Shown here piece by piece: positions 1 through 11,300 of a stretch of DNA of 64,000 nucleotides. The stretch lies in NCBI RefSeq assembly GCF_029867415.1, contig NC_081186.1, positions 107,869,381 to 107,933,380 on the forward strand. Direction: 5' to 3'. The translations under genes were made by a program, and so were the position numbers. The notes under the pieces were generated by a model. The model was not told where the DNA came from and did not search any database. It saw only the letters and a program-made list of their open reading frames with translations. Numbering within the stretch: position 1 is the stretch's first letter; each line of letters opens with the position of its first letter. The DNA comes from Vicia villosa (taxonomy: Eukaryota; Streptophyta; Magnoliopsida; Fabales; Fabaceae).

Positions 1-403
1 TTCATGTGCAACGATTGAAGTGAACTTGTTGTTGATACCATATTCACTGGCTTGAAATTTGATTTGGTTTAATTTCCCTTTTGACATCTATCGTATAATT
101 TATCTTTGACAAACTATCTTTGGTAAACCAATAACTAGATCTTGTTTGGCTAGTTTGTTTAAATGTTACATATGAATATGGGCTAGTCTTTTAAGACAAA
201 GTCATGAGTCATTGTTGCTTACCAAGAGACGTTTTACTTTCAAATATAAATCATCTTAAGACATCATAAAAATATTATTAATTCTTTTACCTTTGAGTTT
301 TACCTCATGTGTGGCTTCATCTTCAGTCAATCATTCATCTTTGGTGAATTTAATTTTGAAGCCTTTGTCACAAAGTTGGCTTATGCTTAGAAGATTGTGC
401 TTT

Positions 404-408
404 AGTCC
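404..408. repeat. Target-site duplication, left copy
   Basis: AGTCC here matches AGTCC at 1757-1761 and flanks the solo LTR; 5 bp is the usual length for LTR retrotransposon insertion. Confidence 0.8.
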
Positions 409-1756
409 TGTTGAATGCAGTATAGGGCAAGCAACAAAAGAAAGATTTGGAAATATTGATCCGGGAATTATCGTCCTCAGAGATGGAGAGATGCCATTCA
501 ACAGTTTCTACGGTTTCGAGCTCGGGATTGAATGAGCAAAAAGTAAACAAAGATATAGACAGGTAAGAATAAACACATTCTTAGAAGAGAAAGAACTTAT
601 CAGGAATGTAAATATATCCACTCTTCACAAACATACACTTACCAACCCGTTATACTCAACCTACGATACTCATCTATGTCATCACGTATCTCTCACATAA
701 GCGCCCATCTCTGGAGCACAAACGAGATCATCTCATAACTAAGGTTATCTCTAACGCGAAGTCACGAGAACATCCGTATTCTCGCGTCGGCGATCTCTCG
801 CGCGCCGCTCAAACACGAAAGCAATACGAACAGATACAAACGGTGAATGCTAGCTCTAAATCTATCTCTAGAGTTTAGAACCAACAGAATATCATCCTAG
901 ATAAAGATTCAAGCAGTTTATCTCTAAAGCAACTCAAATCTCCAGCACAGAGCAAAAATTTAGAACAATATCAACACAGATTTGTAAAGCAAGTTTTATA
1001 TAACGCCATGATCAACAAATATACATGAGTTCAAAGTAAAATCATATACAAAACCCAACCAAAGAGAAATACACAAAGAAGAAGAGAAATGAACCGAAAA
1101 TCTCCCGGTTTGTCAGCTCCGTTCGACGCTCAATCCACCCCCGATCATCCTTATGCAACCTCCGAAGTTGTTTTCTAAGCTAATTTTGATCTAAGAATGA
1201 AGTTGATGGTGTTGGGACTCAAAAATACCCAACCCATGACCTAAAAATGTGATTTTGGCCCCTTTTAACAAGTCTGAAAATCCGCAGGTCCGCTGAGCGG
1301 AACAGAGTCCGCTTAGCGGAGTCTGCTAAAAATCAGATTTTGTTTTCGCCATAACTCGAGAACCGTAACTCCGAATTGCGCCCGGTTCGAAGCGTTGGAA
1401 AGCTTATTCAATGCTCTATCCAATAATGAATGAATGGAAACCAAATTGATGATTTTGATCATCCTTATTTTGAGTCTTTGGAAGTTCGCTTGATGGTGGC
1501 TAAGCGGGCTTTCACCAAAACTGCGAAATCGAAGCCGTGCCTTTGACACTTTATTCCTCAAGGCTCCAATAAGCATGAATACCTATAAAAACAAAGAAAA
1601 AACTATCAAATGGTATAAAAGTATATGAAAATACAACTATTCACAAAGTATACGTATTTATACACAAAACGGGGAATTACTCAAACGGTATTAACAAAAG
1701 TATCGATAAGTGCCACTATTTACATACTCAAAACATCGACATTTTGGCACTTATCA
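409..1756 (-). mobile_element. Solo LTR (1348 bp) inserted in the copia element
   Basis: The segment begins TG and ends CA and is flanked on both sides by the same five bases, AGTCC (404-408 and 1757-1761). It interrupts the copia reading frame exactly between the residues for VEGL and KHNLLS, which are contiguous in intact copia elements. No internal region is present, so it is a solo LTR left by LTR-LTR recombination. On the minus strand a TATAAATA box lies at about 1652-1660. An 11-bp inverted repeat (1705-1715 with 1745-1755) lies at its right edge. The superfamily is not determined. Confidence 0.85.
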
Positions 1757-1761
1757 AGTCC
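1757..1761. repeat. Target-site duplication, right copy
   Basis: AGTCC, the partner of 404-408. Removing the LTR and one copy restores the copia reading order. Confidence 0.8.
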
Positions 1762-1953
1762 TTCAACATAAATTACACCTTCAATAGTTATGTAAGGTGG
1801 TGTTCTAACTTTGCCTATGCCAAGAATGTTTCTTTTATTTTTGTCCCCATAAATGACACAACACTTGGAATTTAGAACTAGAGATACCATATCTCTCGTC
1901 ATATGTTTAGAGCAACCACTATCAAGATACCATAAATTTATAATGGTTTTCAA
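1762..1953 (-). pseudogene. Copia aspartic protease fragment
   Basis: The minus-strand reading contains WYLDSGCSKHMT, the catalytic Asp-Ser-Gly of Ty1/copia proteases, followed by residues ending in GVIYVEGL. The frame is cut at the insertion point of the solo LTR. The family function is processing of the gag-pol polyprotein. No start codon is expected because it was part of a polyprotein. Confidence 0.8.
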
Positions 1954-1998
1954 GCAATCCTACAAAAGAAATTAGGTTTTGTTAGGTACCCAATGTGC

Positions 1999-2370
1999 CT
2001 AGTATCCTTCATAATTAGTTCCTTTCTTGATCCACACATAATGCCCACTTGCAAGACTAAAGTTTCTTACATAGTAAGTATTAGGTGTGTGACCAATTAT
2101 ACCACAATAAAAACATGTAGGAAAAAAATTACTTCTATATCTAGGAACATAAGGTCTCTTTTTAGAAAGTCTCTTCTTAGGATGATGATGAACTTTTTGT
2201 GCTTTATTCACTTTGTCTTTGTTGGAATGGTTACTTACCTTGACAAATACAGTTTTACTAGTACTTGGTTTATCAAGTCTAGAATAACCAAGTTCATTTT
2301 TATCATTGGAATATCCTTGTTGACTTAGGTCATTGTCCAATCCAATTTTCCCTTTTTTCATATCTTTCAA
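1999..2370 (-). pseudogene. Copia gag C-terminus with defective zinc knuckle
   Basis: The minus-strand frame is basic and contains CFYCGIIGHTPNTYY, a CCHC knuckle (C-X2-C-X4-H-X4-C) whose last Cys has become Tyr. It ends in a WIKKGT-like stretch usual before the protease of these elements. The knuckle normally binds RNA during packaging; the lost Cys implies loss of function. Confidence 0.75.
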
Positions 2371-3294
2371 GAACTCTTTTCAATTGGACAATTTAAAAGG
2401 AAAGTGAATCATACTCTTTGCATGTAAAATTTTATTTTTCCTTATCAAAATAATTTGTCTTTCAACTTCAAAATATTTTTTCACGGTGTCAATCTTTTCT
2501 TCAAGAGATGAATTTTTTTTTATGTTGACACCGTTTTATATAGAATTTTACACTCATTGAGTAATTCATCTATTATACTTTGTGCATCATCATTATAAGA
2601 AGATATTTCATTACTAACCTCTTCTTCTTCATCATAAAAATGGTGTGATGCCACCAATGCAAGATTTACACATTCTTCGCTTTTCGAATCGGATGATGAA
2701 CTTACTTCATTATCATCCTATGCAATATAGGCTCTTCCGAGCTTTAAATCCTTCCTTTTTTTTTGAAATTACTCTTCTTGGTGAGTTTTGGACAATCCGT
2801 CTTTATGTGTCCCTATTTCACATATTTATAGCAAGTGACTTTTTGTGTTGATGTAGAGGCTTCTTTCTTTAAAAAAAAAATTCACAGAGTTAGAATTATC
2901 ATTAGTACCAACAAATTTGCCTAACCTTTTTACGAGAAGTGTGAAGTTCTCATCTTCTTCCGGAGCGTCTTCTTTTTCTACTTCTTTTGAATCAACCTTT
3001 AAAGCGTTACTTTTGGATTTCTTCTCATGAGTATCATGTTTTTCTAGTCCTCCAAGTTATGTCTCATGTTCTTGAAGTTTTTCAAACAACATTGAGGAAG
3101 TGATAATGGATATACTTTTATTTTCATATATCATTGTTACTTTTGGTTTTCATTCCCTAGTCAAAGATCTAAGCACTTTAAGATTAAGTTCATCATTACT
3201 AAAAGTCTTAACAAGTGTTATCAAGCGATTTATCAAATGTACAAATCTTTTATGCAAGTTAAGGATTGATTCTCTGGGTAACATTTTCAATTAC

Positions 3295-3543
3295 TCATAC
3301 TCTTGACTCAAGGTATTTAATCTTGATCTTTTTCACTTCAATGGTTCCTTCTTGAGTTTCTACTAATGTATCCCATATTTGTTTTTCCCGTTGTACATTG
3401 TGAAATACAAAAGAACTTATCCATACTAAGTTCTCCTTGAAGTAAGCTAATTGCTTTCTTGTCGTCGAGGACCTTTTTCTTATCATCTTCATCCCATTTA
3501 CTACACTTGTAGGGACAATGGGCCATTTACAACATCTTTCCAT
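3295..3543 (-). pseudogene. Copia gag fragment (UBN2-type)
   Basis: Two overlapping minus-strand frames together give the gag core: a DDKKKVLDDKKAISLLQ-like stretch in one and IWDTLVETQEGTIEVK in the other. The switch between them shows at least one frameshift. Gag packages element RNA in intact copies. Confidence 0.75.
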
Positions 3544-3899
3544 ATTTCATCTTCTTCCGCCTTGTTCCGCTCGCAGTCTGAGAGTACCTCTAGTACTCTT
3601 ACAATATGTAAGAGATTTCACTATTTGTTAGAGACTTGTACAAGTCAAATCCTATCCTCTATACACAAGTTACTAACTAAATCACTAAGGCAAACTACCT
3701 TATGATTTTACAAAGTAGAAAAAGAAAAGAACCCTTTGTTTTTCACTTTCTTGTTTCCAACAATCCTGGACAAGAAGGTATATACATAAATCTAAATTTT
3801 ATAAGAAGTTTGAAACCCAAATAAAATGGTGATTTCTTTTTTTTATTTAAATTCACTCTAAATTTTATTTTTGCTTTTTCAGTTGATGAATAAATATGT

Positions 3900-4699
3900 G
3901 TTTGTGGCAGGCAACTAAGGTCAGGTAAGATATAAGTCTAGTAGTAAGAGTTGTTTCAAATTTGGAAAACTATGATTATGTCATTGATTGGGAGTTTAAG
4001 ACAAGTGGTATCATTAAACTTGGGTATGAATTTATACACTACATGTTTTATAACATATTAGTAATTGATCCTAACTATGTACTATATTTTAATATAGGTT
4101 GGGCTTACTGGGATATTAGAGGTTAAGGCATGGACATACACCAACAAGGATCAAAGAAGACACTTATGGTACATTGCTAGTTGATAACACCATTGGTGTT
4201 TACAATGCCTATTTCATTACTTCTTATCTTAACCTTGACAAAACTAAGAAACACAATTGAGTATTGTTTGGTTCCAAGCTCAGTTGTGCATCCACTTTTG
4301 GTAAGTGATGATTATCCATAAATTAGAGATACATTCACTAATTATAACATTTTGGTGACAACCATAAAATAAAAGTGAGAAATGGGTTGGAGGATTATAT
4401 GTTAATCATAGCAGACGTGATGATACTTTAGTTGTTTGGAGTCTTAGGTGAGGAATTGTTTATGTTTTAACATTATGAATTGGATGTGTAGGGATAGAGA
4501 GATTGAGAACAAGGACATAGTATTATGGTACACAATGGGATTTCATCATGTTCCTTCACAAGAAGATTTTCCAGTTATGCCAATGTTGAGTGGTGGATTT
4601 GAGCTGAGACCAACCAATTTCTTTGAGAACAATTCAGTCCTTAAAACAAAATCACCAAAGTCTATGCATTGGCCTAATTGCACTTCTCAACATTACTAA
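3900..4699 (+). pseudogene. Copper amine oxidase (diamine oxidase) pseudogene
   Basis: Pieces in three plus frames match the C-terminal half of plant copper amine oxidases. NYDYVIDWEFKTSG-like residues occur near 3970-4015 and LTGILEVKAWTYTNKDQ near 4103-4155. A DDYP...FTNYN segment lies near 4308-4345. The best block, near 4515-4690, has [37 protein letters not shown] and a C-terminal WPNC. The HHVP histidines are family copper ligands. An intron-like GT-AG segment lies at about 4026-4098 and another, shorter one near 4450-4491. In-frame stops (for example after DDYP) and frameshifts show it is dead. The N-terminal half, including the topaquinone region, is absent. In legumes the intact enzyme oxidises putrescine and cadaverine in the cell wall. 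Confidence 0.85.
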
Positions 4700-5324
4700 G
4701 GTTAGAATTTTATTGTAACCGCTCTTTAATGACGTGGATTTACATTTTCTCAATACTATATAATCTTTTTGTTAAGGAAATGAATGTTCATAGTTTTCAT
4801 GATTTGAATTATGTAACTTATATCAACACTTTTGAAACTTTTTCAACATGTCACTAGAAAGTTAAAAATAATTACAAAATTATTATTTAAACTTTGTTCA
4901 ATTGGGGTTGTGCAAACATGATATTGGAACATTTTGAAGCAAGTGCGGATAATGATATGAATTAGGTGCAATTCCATGTTGGATGTTGACAGTTGGTAGT
5001 TCGGACAATGATATGATCTTTTTTGGTTAATCTTTAAGGTTTCTTGTTTTTCTTGTATTTTGATGAATACATGGTTGTTGTTTCACCGAAATAGTTACTC
5101 TTGCTTATATATTTTTTATAATACTTGTGTTATCATTATTGAGTTTACAATGATGTTTTAATTTGATATAACAATAATTTTACATCTATGATTTTATTTT
5201 GATGTATGAGTGAGATATATGAAACAAAATAATTATATGATATTGTATTATTAATATTTTGTCGACTAGATGTGCTCATGTGTTGTTGCTGTTGGTCTTA
5301 AAAAATGTATATATCCCATAAAAA
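4700..5324. other. Intergenic AT-rich DNA
   Basis: No coding potential or repeat boundary was recognised between the amine oxidase relic and the CACTA-like end. Confidence 0.5.
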
Positions 5325-5615
5325 AAAGGGTTATTAGAAAAAAATTGGAAAAAAATTATGACTTGTTAGATCGGTTAAATATAACCGATTTAAAAATGAA
5401 ACTTCTTAAGTGAGATACAAATGACAGAACTGATTTCTAAAATCCAAAACTTATTAAGTCGGTCGCTGTTTAACAGACCTAATAAGTATTTCTTAAGTCA
5501 GATCCAAATCTGACTTAAGAAGTCAAAACTTCTTATGTTGGTAGTTCTTAGGCCAGGCTCGGAACCGTCTTAACAAGTCATTTATAACCGACTTAACAAA
5601 TTTTTTCTAGTAGTG
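5325..5615. mobile_element. Miniature CACTA-like element
   Basis: The right end reads CTAGTAGTG (5607-5615), the reverse complement of the CACTACTAG terminus of plant CACTA transposons. The left end, near 5325, is a degenerate version with TTATTAGAAAAAA. Both ends carry inverted subterminal copies of a GACTTGTTA(A/G)..CGGTT motif. No transposase is present. The left boundary is approximate and no target duplication was identified. Confidence 0.55.
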
Positions 5616-6402
5616 AGAATTAATCTTCTCTCTCAAGTAAACAATTCACAAGTATGTTACACAAGTGCCCAAAAATGAAATGATGAAACCTTTAATGATG
5701 CACTGAAAATGAATATAGAAAGTTTCACAAAATTTATGAATCAAGGCACTTGATTGAACTTGAAAGTTTAAATTTGAATTGTAATGAAAGAGGTGAAGAG
5801 TCAAAATCGGATATGACTGGTATTTATATCAGCATAAGACCTTTTTGAAGAAACATGAAATCATGAAACAATGTCATGATTGGTAGATGCATTTTAAAAT
5901 TTGTTGGAATCAGATTTTATGTCAAAAAGTGTCACTACTTTAGTGGTAATCGGTTAACACATAATTGTAACCGGTTACAGCTGAAGCGTGTTGTGAAAAT
6001 TTGAATTTTTCGAAGGTTTGACCGGTTACATGCATTAGTTAATCAATTACACCCGATGTTTTTAAAAATATTTAAATTTTTGTCAGTGTAACCATTTAAC
6101 GATATGTTGTAACTGATTACACCTGATGCTGAACTGAAAAATACCTTAAAATAGTTTAGATTCAAAACCACTTAATGTTAAGATGTTTCTGAGCATTGTG
6201 GTAAACTACATGACTAAATTGTAACTTATACCTCAATGAAGTGATTAATCTTCCAAATTCCAAGTTTATCTGGACATTGTTGCTTGTGACATAATTCTTG
6301 TTACCGTAGAGCTTTAATATGGAGCTTTTTCTCATCCTTGGATAATTCACATGATCTTTAAAGTTGTTTTCATCAAAACACAATGCTGGAGATCTAAGTT
6401 TG
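5616..6402. other. Non-coding stretch with repeated AACCGGTT-type motif
   Basis: Between 5947 and about 6130 a motif close to TAACCGGTTACACCTGATG recurs about six times in variable form, for example at 5947, 5968, 6020, 6040, 6089 and 6110. Similar reiterated palindromes occur in legume LTRs, so this may be an LTR fragment. No ends were found. Confidence 0.4.
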
Positions 6403-6481
6403 CACTACAACAAATAACGATTTTCATGACGAAGCTTTCACGTCATTCCGAAAAAAATCGAGGTTTTATTCCAAGGCGCGC

Positions 6482-6554
<73 letters not shown>

Positions 6555-7740
6555 AACTTGTTACCTCGGTTTTTATAAACACTGAGGTGATATACCATTC
6601 AGGACATTCTTTGAATCCTAGCTAATGTACTTTATATTTTTATTTATTAACAACTATAAAGTAAATGAATTAATCTTTCGGTTTCTTTAATAAACCGAGG
6701 GATAAAATACTCAGAAAATACTATCTTATTTGTAGCCGCCCCACCGTCGAATACATCATTTTTTTAAGATGGATTGCAAAACTGAAAAAAAATATTCTTC
6801 TACCTTGAACAAAATATTTTTTTCAGCTTTTAAAATCCATCTCAAACAATGGTGTTGTTGTTTAAGATTTTGAACAACTAAGATTTATTCCTAAAAGTCT
6901 TTACTGATTGATTGCAAGAGCCGAAAAAACATTTTCCTTTTTATGATGCACACACTTGATTAGAAGTCGGATGCATTCCAATCATGCATCAACAATCTTG
7001 GTGAAGGCAAGTCTGACATTCAAGACGGATCTCTACCACCTTGTACGGATCTGGACATGTTGCATTTTTTATATTCTTGGTAAACAATTTTGATATTCTG
7101 CGAAGATTTGTTGCATACAATGTACTTTTTATAATTGTTTTTTTTTTCAAAAATGGTTACATTGTTTGCCCATAATATTAAAAATACATTGTATGTAATA
7201 AATATTATATGCAACCTGCTCATGCTGTAATTTTAATATTTTTGATAAACAATTTAATATTCTGCGTAGATTTGTTTCATACAATGTATTTTTAATATTC
7301 TAGGTAAAAAATGTAACTATTTTTAGAAAAAAATTAGTTTACTCTAACCCCTCGGTTTTATTGAAAACTGAGATGATAGTTAAGTGTTTATTTCACTCTT
7401 TTCATTCAACAGCCTTAAACAAATCTTTGTCGTCCATATAAAGGTTATCAACGCTCAAGAATCCACCATTAGTTATCCGTGTGAAACCTAAGGGACGTTC
7501 ATTATATAAGTTCTCTTACGATATTGGAAATCTAAATGAAACATATGAAGCGCTTGAAACGTAAGAAAACTGGAAAAAGTTCTCTTCGATGGATTGCAAG
7601 AACGGAAAATCAATTGGGTTTGTTTTATTAAATTTTTATTTATACCGAAATATTTTGATTATTGATATTAATTATCTTACCCATATTTTTCACCAGAAAC
7701 AAATTCATGCAAGATCCGTAGAGAATATCCTTTAACAAAC
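6403..7740. mobile_element. Non-autonomous CACTA-like element, copy A (right end not found)
   Basis: It starts CACTACAACAAATAACG at 6403, a CACTA-type terminus. Its interior resembles copy B (23126-24920) in order: a CTCGGTTTT block near 6563, a dinucleotide-flanked segment, TTGTCGTCCAT at about 7425, then CAACGCTCAAGA and an ATGAAGC(G/A)CTT block at about 7542. Similarity stops near 7740. The terminal inverted partner is not seen; it may have been lost where the 60-bp repeats and the LINE now lie. No transposase frame is present. Confidence 0.6.
6484..6551. repeat. (TA)n microsatellite
   Basis: About 68 bases of alternating T and A interrupt copy A of the CACTA-like element. The length is likely polymorphic. 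Confidence 0.9.
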
Positions 7741-7790
7741 TCTTTTGTTTTGTTTTGAGAGAAGAGGTTCCCAGTATTTGATTATACTAA

Positions 7791-8005
7791 AAATCAATCT
7801 TTATATCTAGAATAAATCTTTTATATGTTTATCAATTATTTATTTTGCACTAATCAATCTTTTATATGCAGAATAATTTTTTAAATATTTATCAATTATT
7901 TATTTTGCACTAATCAATCTTTTATATGCAAAATAAATCTTTTGTATATTTATCAATTTCTTTTGCCCCGATCAATCTTTTATATATTTATCAATTTTAT
8001 TTATA
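7791..8005. repeat. 60-bp tandem repeat, about 3.5 copies
   Basis: A unit starting AATCAATCTTTTATATG and ending TTATTTTGCACT repeats with exactly 60-bp spacing at 7791, 7851 and 7911, with a shortened fourth copy from about 7970. Confidence 0.8.
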
Positions 8006-8320
8006 TTTCACTGTGGTTTTTAAATATATAATTTTTGTGTTCTAAATTAAGTTCTATATTTAATTTATATAATTTTTTTACTTGTTTATTAATCTCAATT
8101 TTATATGATTTTTTTATTTGTTTGTTATTTGCAATTGTATTATTTTAATTTTCTAAAAAGTTAGTTACGTTTAAGTTGTTTAAATTTAATTTTCAAAATC
8201 ATTTTTTTTTTTTTTTTGTGTAAGCAAGAATTATATTGAAGGGAGAACTAAGGGTTCTCCAACCTTGATACACAAAACCGGAACTAGTCCGACAAAAGGG
8301 ATATTACAAACCAATTACAA

Positions 8321-11300
8321 TCACGATAAAAAAGACAACGGGTCTTTACAAAAATCGTAAAAGTTACAATTGGAATAAGTAATTTCACCAAAGGAAGACC
8401 ATCTCCACACCAAAATCTTGATTTTCCAAACCATATCATTTACATTCCAAACCTCTTGATTAAAACAAAAATCATTTCTAGTCAACCAAATTGTCCAACA
8501 AGTAGCCAACCATAACACCCCCAATTTGCCTTCTTTAATATTTTTCCTCCTACCCAAAGCATACCATTCCATAAAAAGCGGAATGCAATCTTCCTCCTTC
8601 CATCCCGAGAAATCCACCCACTCACCAATATCTTTCCAAACAAGCTTAATTACATTACACTCAAAGAAAATATGGTTACTACCTTCCAAATGTACTCCAC
8701 AAAAAACACAAAATAAATTCGAAGCGGTCAAATGAATACCCCTAACCTTTAGAAGATCTTTTGTTGGAAGTCTATTCACAAAAAGTCTCCAAGCAAAGGC
8801 TTTGATTTTGAAGGGAATTTCCAACTTCCAAATTTTTTCCAACGCTCCATCATTCTTATTAATAGGACCGAAAGGGATTCGCCGGGACTCGTACCGTTTG
8901 TAGCAAGAAGAAACCGTGAAGCATTTATCCGTCTCAATATTCCAACACACGGAGTCTTTCTCCAAAACAAACCCCGTAAAAGATTCTAAAAAATTCCGTA
9001 AGGACACTAATTTAGAAACTAACCCCATCTCTACCGCCACTTCCTCCGAAATGCCCAAATCCCCCCATTTCCAAGAACCCTCATTCCACCCTCCCATCAC
9101 CGCTACGGACACATATTTCAACAAAGAGATAGCATAAAGTTCCGGGAAAACATCCGATAAACAAACATTTTTAAGCCAACACCCCTCCCAAAAAGGTGTG
9201 TTAAAACCATTACCCACAATAAAGCAACAACTCTCTATAAATGGATCTTTTAGAAAAGAAGATATTTTACCAACCTTTAACAAGTCGCGCCACCAATGAG
9301 AAGACAAAGGATTTTTGGTATTAGCTCCACCACCGAAAATTTGCATATTAAGGTCACCGTAACGAGCCTTCAAAACATCCAACCACAAAGCCTCCCCCCC
9401 ATTAACAATCCTCCATCTCCACTTATTTAAAAGAGATAAATTGAAATCGTTAATATCCTTGATATTTAAACCCCCTTTTAAATAAGGCAAAGTCACACCC
9501 CTCCAACTCACCCAATGAATTTTCCTATTCTCATTCACCCCTCCCCATAAGAAATTGCTTTGTAATTTAGTTAATTCACTCACCACTTTAGCCGGCATCT
9601 TGTAAAAAGACATGGTAAAGATAGCTAAAGAACTCAAGATAGACTTCAATAGCGTTATTCTTCCACCTAGATTCAAAAACCAATTTTTCCACCCTAACAA
9701 CCGAAATTTCATCTTTTCCACGAGTGGTTTCCAAGTCCCCTCCTTCCTAGGATTGAATCCAATAGGTATGCCGAGAAAATAAAAGTTACTACTTTCAATC
9801 TTGCAAGAGAGATACAACGAAGCCGCTTCCAAAAAATTAGGCGTGACATTAATCCCTATCAATTTGCTTTTGTGGAAATTGATTCCAAGACCCGACACCA
9901 ACTCAAAAGCTCTCAAAACAATCTTTACCGCCTTAACATGCTTCCACGAACCTTCACCTACTAAGAGAGTATCATCCGCAAATTGGAGAATATCCACATT
10001 ACAAGCCCGATTAATCACAAAATTTTCGTATTCTCCAATCACTATTGATTTCCGCACCAATCTGGTAAGCGCCTCCGCCACCAAAACAAAAAGAAAAGGC
10101 GATAAAGGATCCCCTTGTCTTAGCCCCCTCCTAACCTTGAAATCTCTAGTAGGACTCCCGTTTACCACCACCGACATGTCGCTATTGAACACCAAAAGCT
10201 CCATCCAACTCCTCCATTTTCCACCAAACCCCATCTTTAAAAATAAATGCCTCAAAAATTTCCAAGAAACTTTGTCATAAGCCTTTTCAAAATCAACTTT
10301 AAAAAGGAGACAAGATTTACCTTCTTTGTTTGCAAAATCCACAACTTCATTTGCCACCAACACCCCATCTAGCAAATGTCTATCCGGAACAAAAGCGCTT
10401 TGGCAAGGCGAAACTATAGAATTCAACACCACTTTCAATCTCCCCGCCAACATCTTTGCCATGAATTTGTACATGCACCCCACCAAACATATCGGTCTAT
10501 AATCGTCCAAAGAAAGCGGATTAACGGACTTTGGAATCAATGCCAAAAAAGAAGAAGTGACCGCCTTCGATAATTCTCTTCCCTCGTAAAAGTGTTGAAA
10601 ATAATTCAAAAAATCTACTTTTAAAAAGTTCCAACATCTTTTGATAAATAGAAAAGAATAACCGTCTGGACCCGGGCTCTTAGTGCTTCCAGAACTCTTC
10701 AAAGCCTCATTAATCTCTTCCTCTTGGAAAGGTCTTTCAAGCCACTTCTTATCATCTTCACTAATACGATCAAAATTAATACCTTCCAACACCGCCGCCC
10801 TTTCCTCGTCTTCAAACTTTTTAGAGAAGTGGTTAGCCACATAATCTTTGATGTCATCGACCTTCTCCAACCTCCCATCTAACGTGTTAATGGGCCCTAT
10901 ATGGTTGTGCCTTCTTTTCTCCTTCATAACTTTGTGAAAATAACCACTATTAGAATCACCTTCCCTTAACCACTTCATGTTTGCTTTTTGCTCTAACATA
11001 TTCTCTTTAATTCTCAACTTCATCCAAAATCGGCTCGTAGCTTCCTTCCTTCTAATCAAAGAATCCGGATTGAAATCATCTCCCTCTAATTCCAACACAT
11101 CATCCACACAATTAATCTCTCTCACCTCTTTTTGAATTTCCAAGTCGATTTTCCCAAAGATCTCTCTATTCCACCACTTTAATCGCCCTTTAAGGAGAAA
11201 GAGTTTTTGTTTCAAAATGTAATCCCCTCTACCTTCCACCTTCAAGCTTTTCCACTCCTTCTCCACAAAAGAATAAAAAGCTTCATGAGAAAACCACTCA

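Larger units (their letters stand above)
1..3720 (-). mobile_element. Decayed Ty1/copia retrotransposon, gag-protease-integrase part
   Basis: Reading the minus strand from about 3720 down to 1, the order is gag, zinc knuckle, protease, then the GAG-pre-integrase segment, which is Ty1/copia order. Gag (about 3543-3295) carries the residues typical of legume copia gag before and after an IWDTL-like motif. A degenerate CCHC knuckle whose last Cys is replaced by Tyr lies in 1999-2370. A protease with a DSGCSKHMT-type site lies in 1762-1953. The pre-integrase segment (about 403 down to 1) contains NLLSISQLCDKGF-like residues and runs off the left edge. Stops and frameshifts break every domain, so the element is dead. 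It is interrupted by the solo LTR at 409-1756. No LTR of its own is recognised. Confidence 0.85.
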
